A stretch of 64,000 nt of DNA from NCBI GenBank assembly GCA_013180625.2, contig SNVD02009648.1, positions 310,001-374,000 of the forward strand, given 5' to 3'. The notes beneath the pieces were generated by a model. It saw only the letters and a program-made list of their open reading frames with translations. It was not told the origin of the DNA and did no database searches. This document shows, in pieces, positions 48,978-61,270 of the stretch (the stretch's first letter is position 1; every line of letters begins with the position of its first letter). This DNA is from Boswellia sacra (Eukaryota; Streptophyta; Magnoliopsida; Sapindales; Burseraceae). A program made the translations under genes and the position numbers.

Positions 48978-50049
48978 GAGTGAAAGATGGCTTTTAAGAC
49001 ATAGGATAGGTTATCTAAATGGTTGGTTATGCCATTTAGACTATCAAACACATCTAGAACTTTCATGCCACTAATGACTGAGGTATTGAGGCCTTTTGCT
49101 TATAAATTTGTGGTCTTTTACTTTGATTGTATCTTGATTTATATTGCTAGCGAGGAGTTACATCTAAAGCATTAATGTATGGTTTTGATTGAATTGCAAA
49201 AATGTAAACTATTTGTTAATTTAAAGAAGTGTAGTTTTTGCAACATAGTTTGGTGTTTTTGGGATTTGTTAAGTGCTCAAGGACTTCGAGTAGATGATCC
49301 AAAGGTTAACGCCATTCATGAGTGGCCAACACATAAGACTGTGATGGAAGTAAGGAGTTTTCATGGTCTAGCTACATTCTATAGGCAGTTTATATGCAAC
49401 TTTAGCTTTATAACTACACTAATCACTAAGTGTATAAAGAAAGGTAAATTTCAATGGGAGCAAAACAAGACATTAGCTTCGTTGTTTAGAAGAAAAGCTA
49501 AGTAATGCACCTGTCCTAGCATTGCCCAGCTTTGAAAAACTATTTGAAGTGGAGTGTGATGCTTCCAGAAAGGGAATTTGGGTTGTTTTGTCCTAAAAAG
49601 GTAGACCGATAGAATTTGTTAGTAAGAAGCTGAATAAGGCTCGACAAAAGTGGAGTACTTCTGAACAAGAATTCTATGCAGTCTTTAGAGCACTCAAGCA
49701 ATGGGAGCATTATCTAGTGCAACTTGAGTTTGTCATGTATAGTGATTATCAAGCTTTAAAGTTCATCAATGGCCAACAACATTTGAATTGAATGCATACA
49801 AAGTGGGCTAGTTTTCTTCAAAAGCTCACTTTCTCTTTGAAGCATAAATCGGACAATTGAACAAAGTGGTTGATGCATTTAGCAGTCATGCAACATTTCT
49901 CATCACTATGACTAATGAGTTGACAAGGTTTGAGTTCTTAAAATCCTTGTACCCAAATGATGAAGATTTTGGAAGGTATGGACCAACTGCCATAACAATT
50001 TAAGCCAAGGTGATTACTTAGTCCAAGATGATTTTCTCTTTAAAGCTAA
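48978..50049 (+). pseudogene. Gypsy reverse transcriptase end and RNase H
   Basis: This continues the frame of 46440-46767. [16 protein letters not shown] is near 49027 and [12 protein letters not shown] near 49110, where the catalytic YxDD is altered to [17 protein letters not shown], the RNase H start, is near 49552, then SEQEFYAVFRALKQWEHYL near 49660. In-frame stops show it is dead. It is cut after AGCTAA (50044-50049) by the next nested element. Confidence 0.85.
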
Positions 50050-51134
50050 TGATAAGTGTCTATTTATATATCATTTTCATATCAATTCGTCCATGTTTCT
50101 TTGCTATATTCCTTGGTATTTTTATGTTTTTGTGTAGTTTTGATGTTTGTAGAAGTTTTGGAGCAACTTGCACAAAAATGGAGTAAAACCCTTCATTTTC
50201 ACCTCTGCTAGTCAGTGATCTTCTCGGATTTAATTGTATTGATATACAATGAACCCGATGACATGTTATATACCGTTGGAAAGCTCTCGAAGTCTATTTT
50301 CTGGAGAAATTTACGGTTTATAAATCCATTCAGTGTACCAAAAGTTGTAATCAAAACAGTGTGAGATGTATAGAAATATAATTCCACAAGCCACTGTAGC
50401 ATGTATAATACGGGGACACTGTAGCAAGTCACTGTAGCAGAGTATTTAAACACATTTTAGGGTTTTATTTTCATAACTTGAAGAGGGGAGAATGTGGAGG
50501 AGGCTGCAGCTCTGGAATTCTTTCATCTCCTTGGAGTTCTTGAAGGAGAAAGGAAGCTTGGAAAGAGGAAGAACTACAATCCAAAGAGAATTACATCAAA
50601 TTTGCTAAGTTTTCCCTTCCCTTTCATTTTCTGGAATGTCTCCATGTTGTATTGTATTTACCACGTTCTTAAACATGTGTAACTGAATCTGAATTGGTTG
50701 AGGGTGATTTCAAAGCCCCTGATATGGTTTTGTAAGTTGATTGTGCAAGAAGTTGTTATCCAATTCTCTAATTGAAGTTGCTTGTATTTTCCCATATCTA
50801 ATGCTTATGATTGCTTGCGGGATTGTATTTCGAATGGCCAACTGAATATAATCTGGTTGTTGTCTATTGCTAGACTAGAAATCTTGATCCGTAATTGTCT
50901 TGAATTTCTAATCCTTAGTAGCAAAATTGTGATCAGAGATTGCAATTGGAGAATACAACCTAAGTTAAATAATCCGAGCTTGTGTGTTTATTGCTTAGAT
51001 CAACCTATATTTCTTATCGTAATGCATCCATTGAATTAAATTTAGAGAGCTTGTTCTAGGTTGTTTAATGGATAGAGATTAAATAAAGAGCCTGTTTTAT
51101 TTAACAACAAAGTAAGGAAAGATTGGGATAACAG
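50050..51134 (+). mobile_element. 5' LTR (3'-truncated) of nested LTR element
   Basis: TGATAAGTGTCTATTTATATATC at 50050 begins a repeat matching 53418-54503 closely. The match stops abruptly at GGGATAACAGA (51134), where LOG-like gene sequence begins. The last ~345 bp of the LTR, present in the right copy, are missing here. The left target site is AGCTAA (50044-50049), matching 54849-54854. Confidence 0.85.
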
Positions 51135-51137
51135 ATA

Positions 51138-51396
51138 AACATCCATCGGAAACCCATTGGTTTGTTAAATGTCAAATAATTTTTTTGATGGTTTGTTGTC
51201 TTATCTTGATCAAGCAGTAGAAAAAAACTTCATCTCACAGTCGGCGAGGCAAATCCTGGTTACAGCTTCAACTGCAGGGGAGTTAATTGACAAATTACAA
51301 GCATTCGTTTATTCGCCTGATCCAACAATATCTCGGATAAATTGGTTTGGAGAAGGCGATAAGAGGTGTAAACTGGATTTAACGCTCCATCTGTAA
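51138..51396 (+). pseudogene. captured fragment of a LOG/lysine-decarboxylase-like gene
   Basis: In one frame the first part reads HRKPIGLLNV, the hallmark just before the C-terminal helices of LOG-family proteins (cytokinin riboside 5'-monophosphate phosphoribohydrolases and relatives). One base out of frame it continues FFDGLLSYLDQAVEKNFISQ, then SARQILVTASTAGELIDKLQ, to a stop at 51394-51396. It is thus a C-terminal piece with a one-base frameshift; the PGGxGTxxE active-site part is absent. The tail (KRCKLDLTLHL) suggests the less-studied lysine-decarboxylase-like branch rather than classical LOG. It sits between the LTRs of a retroelement with no gag or pol. No function is expected from this copy. 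Confidence 0.75.
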
Positions 51397-53417
51397 TCTC
51401 TATCTGCTGGTTTGCTTCATTTTCGTTTACTTTCTCTTTATTGTGTTTATTTGAGTTTTTTTTTATGTCATTTCTTTTGAGTCTTTTTCAGGTTATTTCT
51501 TTCGAGTCTTTTTTAGGTTATTTCTTTCGTCCCAGGTAATATTTTCTAATCTCAGTTTTTAGACTGATGGCTTAAAAAGTTCAAGTTCTCTTGAAACGCA
51601 TTCTGGATCTCTTCAATCCATAATGGCTGAATAAGGAGGCTAACTTCTAAACTTTTTAGACCCATTCTAACTAACTTGTTTTTGTTTGCTGACTTGTTGA
51701 ACTTTGTTATTTTATAAGTGAGTTTAGTTTTGCGTAATTTAGAGTTGTTATGTGTTTTTATCGTTATCAGTTTTGATTTAAAAAAAAAAAACAATTGTGG
51801 AAAAACCTGAGAATGGCAGAATATGGGGTTTTCTTAACTCTTGAAACGCATTCTCTCTCAATAAATCTGTAGTTTGTTTATTTCATGTGGTTTGAAGTGT
51901 CTTGTTTCTTGTTTTGTTCTTTCATAATAAAGGTATATAGGCTGGAAACCTTAAGTCTGCGGGCTACTGGTCCTAAGGATTGTTGAAATATACAATCTTG
52001 ACTCAGGTGTAACAAAGCCACGTACCTCTTTTCTTGCATTTTGTGGGTCGATGATAATATAATGATTGAATTAAGAATAACTCTTGGAAAATGATAAATG
52101 ATGCATGGATCTGTGTGCTTGAAAATGTTTATTGGTTTTCGCTTTGCTTTTGATTCCTTGCGCAACATTGAGCACTGAGCTATTATCACTGAGTTATTTG
52201 TTCACTTAGAGAAAGTTTATGTAATTTAACTGTGTCTTCAGATTTCAATGAATTCTAGAACTTGTTTGATGGTCACTCGAGGCGAAATCCTAGACTGTGC
52301 AACATTGGGGAAATGATTTAGGCCATCTTTGGACCGTTTGAGCTTAATAGCCAACCTTGATTGAAATTGATCCCTAGTTACCCCTTTGAGCCTTTGTAAG
52401 CCTTTTTCTTTGTTAACTCACTAAAAGATTTCTTAACCTTAAATGAATTTGTTCCAAACAGTTTATCCCTTACCTACGTGCATGTAGATCATTCACAATT
52501 AAATTCTGAGCTATGTTCTGGTTTTGGGAAGTTAGAGGAGGTTGGGATGTGTCATGAGCAATACAAGTGAGTTCTATTGTGTTTAAAAAAAAGAAAAACA
52601 GAAAAAAAAAACCAATCTGTACTTATCGTCCACGTACTTACACATTGAAGACAATGTGTTGTTTAAGTGTGGGGGAGGGGAAGTGTAATAAAATAAAAAA
52701 AAAAGAAAAGAAAAAGAAAGAAAAACAAGAAAAAAAAGAAGAAGAATAAGAGATCTATACCCTTAAGTGTTCTTAAAAAGAATGAAACAACAAAGTGTGG
52801 GGGTGTAGTTTTCTTTTATTTTCTGCAAAAAAAAAAAAAAAAGATTGAGTGTTCTAAATAAGTTTGGGGGAGTAACCTGGTGAATTGAAATGAAGTTGTG
52901 TTATAGGGTTGAGCTCTACATAGTCTTGAATGATTTATGTGTTTGGGGGTGATTTGAGCCAAATTATTATCCTTTATCATACCTTCACCCAAGCCAAACG
53001 TTACAAGCTTAATAAAGTCCTACTTGATCCTTGGTGTTGTGCATGTCTACATTAGTGGAGAGTGACTTGAAAAGCAGGCCTACGGAGTTCATTTATACAC
53101 ACATCTTCAATATTAAATATGATTCATTTTTATGCATAAACTCATCCGGGTTACAAGTAATTAGGTGAGAATGGCTCTACACACACACACTTGAGAAATT
53201 GAAATGAAGTGAAACTGATCTTTGAGATAAAATTCTTGATCAAGTGCATTATTTTGAAGTTTTCCTTGGGTTATAATTAAGTACAATCTTTGAGGCCTAT
53301 TTTGCAAGATGAAGCATTTGTGTGTTTTAATTTTTTGTTGATTCTGTTTCGGTTTAGTTTTATTTCATATTGTCGTAGTTGCTCGAGGACTAGCAAAGCC
53401 TAAGTGTGGGGGGAATT
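51397..53417 (+). mobile_element. internal region of the nested LTR element
   Basis: No gag or pol is seen. The left part has direct repeats (TTATTTCTTT/CGAGTCTTTTT near 51465-51530; CTTGAAACGCATTCT at about 51590 and 51840). The right part has GTGTGGGGGAGGGG-type purine tracts (52667, 52798, 53404) typical of the 3' untranslated region of plant Gypsy elements. The final AGTGTGGGGGGAATT adjoins the 3' LTR as polypurine tract. It is therefore non-autonomous (LARD-like). Confidence 0.65.
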
Positions 53418-54848
53418 TGATAAGTGTCTATTTATATATCATTTTCATATCAATTCGTCCATGTTTCTTTGCTATATTCCTTGGTATTTTTATGTTTTTG
53501 TGTGGTTTTGATTTTTTTAGGAGTTTTGGAGCAACTTGCACAAAAATGGAGTAAAACCCTTCATTTTCACCTCTGCTAGTCAGTGATCTTCTCGGATTTA
53601 ATTGTATTGATATACAATGAACCCGATGACATGTTATATACCGTTGGAAAGCTCTCGAAGCTATTTTCTGGAGAAATTTACGGTTTATAAATCCATTCAG
53701 TGTACCAAAAGTTGTAATCAAAACAGTGTGAGATGTATAGAAATATAATTCCACAAGTCACTGTAGCATGTATAATACGGGGAACTGTAGCAAGTCACTG
53801 TAGCAGAGTATTTAAACACATTTTAGGGTTTTATTTTCATAACTTGAAGAGGGGAAAACGTGGGAGGAGGCTGCATTTCTGGATTTTTCTCATCCCTTGG
53901 AGTTCTTGAAGGAGAAAGAAGGCTTGGAAAGAGGAAGAACTACAATCCTAAGGCTGTCTCTTATACACATCTAGATGTGTATAAGAGACAGGATTTGCTA
54001 AGTTTTTCTTTTCCTTTTCAATTCTGGAATTTCTCTGTATTGTATTTATGTTGTTCTTAAACATGTGTAACTGAATCTGAATTGGTTGAGGGTGATTTCA
54101 AAGCCCTTGATATGGATTTTGTGAGTTGATTGTGTAAGAAATTGTTATCCAATTCTCTAATTGAAGTTGCTTGTATTTTCCCATATCTAATGTTATGATT
54201 GCTTACTGATTGTATTTGGAATGGCCAACTGAATATAATCTGGTTGTTGTCTATTGCTAGACTGGAAATCTTGATCCGTAATTGTCTTGAATTTCTAATC
54301 CTTAGTAGCAAAATTGTGATCAGAGATTGCAATCGGAGAATACAACCTAAGTTAAATAATCCGAGCTTGTGTGTTTATTGCTTAAATCAACCTATCTTTC
54401 TTCTCGTAATGCATCCATTGAATTAAATTTAGAGAGCTTGTTCTAGGTTGTTTGATGGATAGAGATTAAATAAAGAGCCTTTTTTATTTAACAACAAAGT
54501 AAGGAAAGATTGGGATAACAGAGCTTATTGTTATCTACGGTTGATAATTTCAATGGTGTAATTGGATGAGAATTCTATGATTAATTCGCAAACCATATCT
54601 TGTGGCAGAAAAGGATCCCTTAACCAGGTTTCTCTCATTGATTTTTCACTCAAATTAACTTTCTGTTTTGTTATTCTTCATTTGCATTCTTAGTTCATTT
54701 GGTTAATCATTCAACAAAACCCCCTTATTTAATTTATTGTTGCTGAAAAATAACAAATTCAATTAGAATCAATCCTCGTGGGAACGATATCTTACTTATC
54801 ACTTTATTACTTGTGCGACTAGTATACTTGCTAGTTTCGAACGCATCA
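53418..54848 (+). mobile_element. 3' LTR of nested LTR element
   Basis: The 1.43-kb LTR begins TGATAAGTG and ends CGAACGCATCA, followed by the right target site AGCTAA (54849-54854). An artificial 38-bp adapter is embedded at 53954-53991. The homologous left LTR has ordinary sequence at that point. Confidence 0.85.
53954..53991. other. Nextera mate-pair junction adapter (assembly artefact)
   Basis: The sequence is the 19-base Tn5 mosaic end CTGTCTCTTATACACATCT joined head-on to its reverse complement AGATGTGTATAAGAGACAG. This is exactly the junction adapter made in Nextera mate-pair libraries. The matching position in the other LTR (near 50580-50605) lacks it and has about 15 other bases. 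Translated, it yields the well-known contaminant peptide SYTHLDVYKRQ. It is not plant DNA. Confidence 0.97.
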
Positions 54849-54854
54849 AGCTAA

Positions 54855-55976
54855 CTAGTTATGTATTCCTCATAGCTCTTTAAGAGAGGATCTTATTAGA
54901 GAAATACATGGTGGAGGTCTTGGAGCTCATGTTGGGAAAGAAAAACTATTAAATTATTACAAAAGTGTTACTGTTGGCCTCATTTGAAGAGAGATGCTGG
55001 AAGGGTTATCGAAAGGTGCCAAACATGCCAACTTGCAATAAAACATTGGCCTATACACACCATTACCAATCCTTAATGCTATTTGGAAGGATTTATCCAT
55101 GGACTTTATCTTCATATTGTTGCGAAAGCAATGAGTTTTTGATTCCATTTTTGTATTGGTTGATAAGTTTTCCAAGATGGCACACATCATTCTATATAAA
55201 AAGACACATGATGCATTGGCTATAGCTGATTTGTTTTTTCGAGAGATTGTGCGTATTCATGGCTTTCCAAAGACTATTTTTTGGATAGAGACGCCAAGTT
55301 TATGAGTCATTTTTAATAAATTTTATGGAGGATTTACAACATTAAACTTCAATATAGTAGTCTTTTCATCCTCAAATTGACAGGCAAACTGAGGTACTCA
55401 ATCGTACACTTGGGACCATGTTGAGTTGTGTGGTTAGAGACAAAACAAAGCAATAGGATGTCATTTTGCCTCAGGTTGAGTATGCTTGGTGTACCTAACT
55501 GTTCTAGAAAGAAGGCACCATTCGATATTATCTATGTCGATCCCCCATGCCATGTCCTTGATTTGGTTCCTTCACCATCGTATGAGAAGCATAATCATAT
55601 AGCTAAAAACATGGTAGGCAAAGCACTTAAGATTTAAGAGTTTGTTCATTCCAACTTAGAAGCTGCTCATGCCAAATACAAAGCCAACGTTGATACGCAT
55701 AAATAGAAAAAAAGTTTTTCAAGAGGGAGATTTGGTGATTGTTCATATGAAGAAGAACAGATTTCCAGGTGTCCATTCCAAGTTAGAAAACAAGAAGTAC
55801 AGACCTTTGCACATCTCCAAAAGAATTAATAACAATGCATACGTAATGCAAATTCTGGATGATTGGAATATTTCCAATACCTTTAATGTCAAAGATTTGT
55901 ATGCATATCGTGAGGATGATGAGGAGTTATATCAAGACAACTTAAGGACGAGTTCTTTTTAAGAGGAGGAGCCTGA
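54855..55976 (+). pseudogene. Gypsy integrase and C-terminal region
   Basis: The host Gypsy element resumes with EIHGGGLGAHVGKEKLLNYY (near 54900) and the zinc-binding CQTC words near 55010. Integrase core fragments follow ([18 protein letters not shown] near 55285), then APFDIIYVDPPCHVLDLVPS near 55520. The C-terminal region has FQEGDLVIVHMKKNRFPG and ISNTFNVKDLYAY (55710-55910). Stops and frameshifts are frequent. The pol order RT-RNaseH-INT proves Gypsy; a chromovirus-like lineage is likely but unproven. GAGGAGGAGCCTGA before 55977 is the polypurine tract. Confidence 0.85.
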
Positions 55977-56432
55977 TGTAGCAAATCACAGTGTGCCAAA
56001 AGCAACCAGTGCCATAACACCTGCAAGCTTCGAACCAGAGTCGCGAAGTTACTTCATCAGAGTCGCAGTAGCCAGCTTTCTGATTCCAAAGGTCTGAAGC
56101 TTCGAATGAGAGTTGCAACGCTATCCCATTAGAGTCGTGGTGCCCAGCTCTCTAGTCGCGAAGGTCAAATACCTTAATCTGCAAAGTTGCAAAACCACTT
56201 CATCAACGTCGCAACGCTACTTCGAATTTCTAGAATTTTGACTATTTTAGGATTACTTTTAATTATTTATTTCTTTTTCAATTCGACTTAAGTTTTCTTA
56301 TTTTAATTAGTTTCTAGTTTTAAACTATAAAAGGGTGTATTTTACCCTAGCTTTGTAATTCTTTTCAATTTTTATTAAATTAATACAATTGAACTTTGTT
56401 CAAAATTTATATTTTCATTAGCTTCTGCATCA
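55977..56432 (+). mobile_element. 3' LTR of Gypsy element
   Basis: This is the 456-bp partner of 44119-44566, beginning TGTAGC and ending TCTGCATCA. A TATA-like ACTATAAAAGGG lies near 56323. The two LTRs differ at many sites. Confidence 0.88.
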
Positions 56433-57608
56433 CACTTGTAATCCTAAACCCAGCCAATATTCGATAAAAAATGGCAAAGACTAAGACAATAACAGCTAAA
56501 TACCACTATGGACAATGGGTCAAAATTATCTTAAAATCATAACACTTATGATACTCAAATAACATTCTAATAACATTTTAACAAATAAATATAAGTTCAT
56601 TAAAATAGCAAAGTTTCTAAAAAGTTTTAAGGAAAAGTTTAATAAATAGTCTGATTTTTATAAAATAGTTTGTTAAAACTTCCTTCCACTAAAAACGTTT
56701 TTTTGTATAAAAACGGTTTTGATAAACGGTGAAAGACTTAACTAAAACCTTAGATTTCATAATTTTTTTATTCTAAAACAATAAGTAAATCATACAATCT
56801 CATATCAAAATGCTTTATAACATAACAATTCATTCATCATAATCATGTCACATTTATATAAAAGAATATGTGTGATGTTACTTACCTCAATCAATACCGA
56901 AAGAGAATTATAAATTAGCTTCTACCCATCCAAGACTCACAATGAAGATCCTATAGAATCAAAATAAAAAAGTATCATAATAATGTCATTTACTCAATAC
57001 CTAAAGAGGATATTATCAAAAACCACTCCTATAGTTTGCCTTAATATCACTTAAAAAGCCTATTATAGGAATATATCAATGTGGTCTTCAATGCTTACAT
57101 TTTTGTATCATCTAAGTCTAGGAGAAGAAATCCATTAGCTTTTAAATTAACAAAACCTGTAAAAAAACCGTAATACCCTTCCTTGCACATGCAAAGGACA
57201 GCTAGGTACCAACTTTTAGATTGAACAAGAAAAATGATGAAAATGCCTCTATGACCAAATAAAAAGATAACAATATAATAAAGACAAACTTACATTGAAA
57301 TTATTATAATGCCCTTCTTGACGAGGACAACTTCAAAATTTTTTAAACCCATCTCTTACGACCGTTGCAAGGTGGATGTTGTAGGCTAAAATGAGAGAAG
57401 TATATAAAGAATTTCATAACCCGTCTCAACTACTAGATGCACATTTCTCATTCAACCCAGCAAACCCCATTCTCTACAAGCTCCATTTTGTTGAAAAAAA
57501 TCCCTGCAAACCCCAATAGGTTCAACCTCCTTTCACTCTTTTTAAAACCAGCAAACCAGCAAACTTTCCATTACTACATAAGCATTTCATAACCAGCATA
57601 ACCAAAAA

Positions 57609-58043
57609 ATGAGCCATTCTTCCTTGAATAGCAACCCACAAATGCCACATGCACAATGCCATAACGTAACAGTTAATGGACATTTAATAAGGTTTAAGAG
57701 CAGAAAATGCAGGTGCAATTGGGAACCAAAAGTGATGATATCAAAATCTTTAAAGAACCTTGGGAAACTATATTTCAAGTGCCCATATGGAACATGCACG
57801 TACTATTAATTTTGGATTCCTAACAATGATGAGTTAAGGCCAAATTGAAGTGAGTTGCATGATATATTTATGCATGTAGATGTAAATGAAAAAGAGGCTG
57901 AAGCGCAGGTATACAAAATAGAATATATAGAGGCAGTAGTTATGGATATCAGAGAGCTCCTAAGGAGTAATGTAATAATTAATAGGGTTTTATTCTGTCC
58001 ATTGCTATTTGTTTTTTTTCTATTGGTAGTAAAAATGATGTAA
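57609..58043 (+). pseudogene. GRF-type zinc-finger protein carried by the MULE
   Basis: One reading frame of 144 codons has only two internal stops (57807-57809 and an in-frame TGA near 57846-57848). It starts MSHSSLNSN. KCRCNWEPKV, then LGKLYFKCPYGTC and FWIPNNDEL, form a GRF-type zinc finger. A charged, probably helical stretch follows, then a C-terminal hydrophobic segment (VLFCPLLFVFFLLVV) that would anchor in a membrane. GRF-finger plus C-terminal helix is a common small-protein layout in plant genomes. Here it lies between the MULE terminal repeats, convergent with the transposase. The two stops imply decay. Confidence 0.75.
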
Positions 58044-58559
58044 ACTATGTAAAAGTACTTGTAAAAATAGACTGATAACTATGGCAGCTAATATGAATTA
58101 CTATATGATATGCTAAATATTAAGGATAATTGCATTAGTCAATTTACAATTGCATCATTCAATTCCATACAAAATATTAAGAACATCATATAAATTCACA
58201 AAAAGACCTTAAAAAATAGCATTTACATAGGCATAGTTTCAGCTGCCAACCCTCTAGGTAGTGACATCAAAAGTTTAAACCTAAATACTTCTATCACATA
58301 AACAACTTCACAACATAGCCAAAAAAAAAAAAAAAGCAAACGACTCTCATTATATCCAAGAAACATCACCAAAATGGTTGATAACTTTCTTTCCAAAAAA
58401 ACATCATTTCCTCCCATAAGAAACCATTTTCTTCTTTCTATTGTTGCATTTAAAACAATTCAAAAACAATGAAAATGTTGATCTAATACTTTGCATAATA
58501 GTAGGTGCATTACCAATAACTACAAAGACAATTATTTATACGTGTCATTGTCATGGAAT

Positions 58560-61270
58560 ATTTGTTGGTTGTGAACTACCAACTGCAACACATCCTAGGT
58601 AGGTGTTTTACCATCCTGAAAGGGAAAAAAAAGCGAGCATAACCATTAATTAACAGCAGTTAACATAAATAACTTAGTTTTCTTTGAAGTAGAAACTTAT
58701 AGTATTTTGTCTTTTGGACCTCCTTGCTAGTATAGGTTATCCCTACTCTCTAGACACCTTCTCTTGTTGTGGCCATATTCCCTAGAAATGGTACGCTTAA
58801 CATTGAAATAATTTTTTTTCTAGAAGTCTCAGTGGGATCCTTCCTTTTATTGAGTCTTGGCTTTCCTGTCTTCCTCCTTGTATTAGCAGGATCTATCTTA
58901 TTGCAGTGAACTTTTGGTCATTCTCTGCTATTAGGCACTTTTATCATTTGGGCATAAGTTTTGGCACAGTGCCAAGTGTCCAATATCTTTGCCACATATG
59001 TATGTGGGTTCAATCTTCTATCAACAATGCATCCCATGGTATGTTTACAAAGAATAACAAGAACTTGGAAGGTACAACAGAATCATGTTTGGTTAGCCAA
59101 ATTGACAATAAACACCCTATATTCTTCAACAGCTTCATACTCTATATCCCGTCCCTAAAAAACTTGCAGATACGTAGCATTATCATAATATTCTTCACCA
59201 ATTTCTCTACAAAAGCTGTTGGGAACTCAGTTGTCCACTTCTTGCATTCATCAGCCCTAACAAAATTCAGAAAAATAAAACTCAAGGTGTAAAATAAGTA
59301 ATAGAACCATTAAACTCCAATAGTTAATATAAACAACTTACTTCTCTTTCATTCTTAGCATTATCTTCCTCCTTATTTCCTTAAGCATTGTAATAACATG
59401 TTGTGCTCTATGTTCATCTATCTAACTATTAAAAGACTTTGACATGTTGTTGGTAATGTGAATATTTTTAATCCTAGTGTTATATGCATTCCTTGACCAC
59501 TAAATTGGAAGGATCTTAGAAATATACTTATAAGTAATTGGATGATGTTGCTGAATTTCAACCATTGTCTCATCAAAGTCTGGCTTGTTTGATGATTTGC
59601 TTGCTCGAAAGAAAAGCCTTTTTATTTTTGCTATTTGAGACCTCCTCTTGAAGTTGTTATAAATATGGAAGGCACAAAATCGCTTTATAGCACATAGTCA
59701 GGTTTTAGCCAAAGCAAGTTGAATACCTTTTTACCTATCAACCATAAAACAAAATGGCAACCCAATTCCATCTTCTTCCCCAAAGTATTCCCCAAACAAC
59801 TTTAAGAACCACCTCGTAAGTGCTTATGCTTTCTACCTCACATACAGCCACTCCCAAAGAGAAGGCACAATTATTTGAATCCAAAGTTACAACTATTAAA
59901 AGCACTCCACCATATGACCATTTCAAGTGGTAGCCATCTAACACCACAAGAGGTCTATACACTTCAATTAAACCCTGCTTCTAAGGGGGAAAACTAATGA
60001 AAATCCCATTAAACTTAGGATTTGCAGATATTCGAGAAGCATCAACCCAGGTAATTACTTTGGTGCTTGGGTTTGATTGAATAAAAACATTGGCATATCT
60101 ATGCATTTGGTCATAACTAAAGGAATGGTCCTAACTTATTAACTGAAGGGCCTTCTATTTTGCCATGTACAACTTCAACTTGCTAGGTTTAAGTCCATAG
60201 TTCTAATTAGTTCTGCCTTCATTATTTTTACATTCAAATTAGGGTTACTCCTAATTTGGTCTACAAAATAATTTTCTATCCATGTAGTTGTCATCTCTTC
60301 TATGTTATCCAACTTAATAAAATCATGTACACTCCTATATTTACTAATCTGGAAGTTGTCAGTGCCAAGAACCTTAGAAGCATGGATGTACTAAGGACAC
60401 CCATCAGTGGTACACTTAGCAGTGCTTCTTGCTTTCTTATTCTTCACCTGTTTAAACTTTGTTCCTTTTTTTAATGCAGTAGCACTGGAGATGCTTTCTA
60501 AAATGATCCACCCCATCAAACATTTGCCCTTCAAGAGTGGACAATGACATCTACATGTGTTTTTTACTAATTTTCCTTGCAACATCTATAAAGGTTTACC
60601 AAAGGATCATGCAAATTTTTAGATTTGGCCCATGGCTAAAATTCATTACTGTCACTATCACAATTGTCCATGAAATGTGACACTATTTTTCCCCCATCTT
60701 TAACCACATTATCTGTTGCATCAACATCCTCACCTATTATATTGTCAAAATCAACATCCATATCAACTACACCCTTGCCTTTAACATACCCTCCAATGAC
60801 ATTCTCATTCTCAAAATCCTCCACCTTAAACTCCTCTTCATTGCTGGAGCTACTACCATAGCTCTCATTGTCATTGGCAATATTATAGTCAACATCATCT
60901 GAGTTACTAACTTTAACAGCTTTGATGTCTCCCATATTGACCAACTATTGTTCATGGGGGAATTCCTCAAAAAGATCAAACTTAGGATATTTGACAAAAG
61001 AGTTATTTGCAGGCAACTCTTCTATGATAAAGGCAACTTTACTCAACCCCTTGTTTCATGCATTTTCAACATGCATAAAATATCATTGTCATTGTATATG
61101 GTCATCATGGTCTTATTCCAAAGTATGGGAACCTCTATTTTATACTTTTCTTTCGAGTCCAACTCACCAAGACTTAACTTCTCTTTTGCTTCCTTCAACA
61201 CAGAAATCCTATTACACTCATCATTATCCTCTAGCCCAAAATCAACCTCTTAACCTTGCATACGAAGCTT
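58560..61270 (-). pseudogene. mudrA-like: mudrA-like MULE transposase
   Basis: Read from right to left, there is an N-terminal region near 61000-61270 and an acidic stretch (DDVDYNIANDNESYGSSSSN) at 60636-60944. A Cys-containing DNA-binding region with KCTTDGCP comes near 60400. The DDE catalytic start is RPLVVLDGYHLKWSYGGVLL at 59890-59955. FCAFHIYNNFKRRSQ is near 59640-59690, and WSRNAYNTRI then NNMSKSFNS near 59430-59510. Remnants of the C-terminal zinc-binding region lie near 58740-59000. Many stops and frameshifts interrupt it, so it is inactive, but the order matches MURA-type transposases throughout. Confidence 0.85.

Noticed and set aside
51169..51396. stand-alone 75-codon gene starting MSNNFFDG
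   Set aside because: Homology to LOG-family C-termini continues upstream in another frame; the ATG is created by a frameshifted gene fragment inside a retroelement.
53860..54060. 66-codon ORF with SYTHLDVYKRQ
   Set aside because: It exists only because it reads through the Nextera junction adapter; the surrounding sequence is a non-coding LTR.
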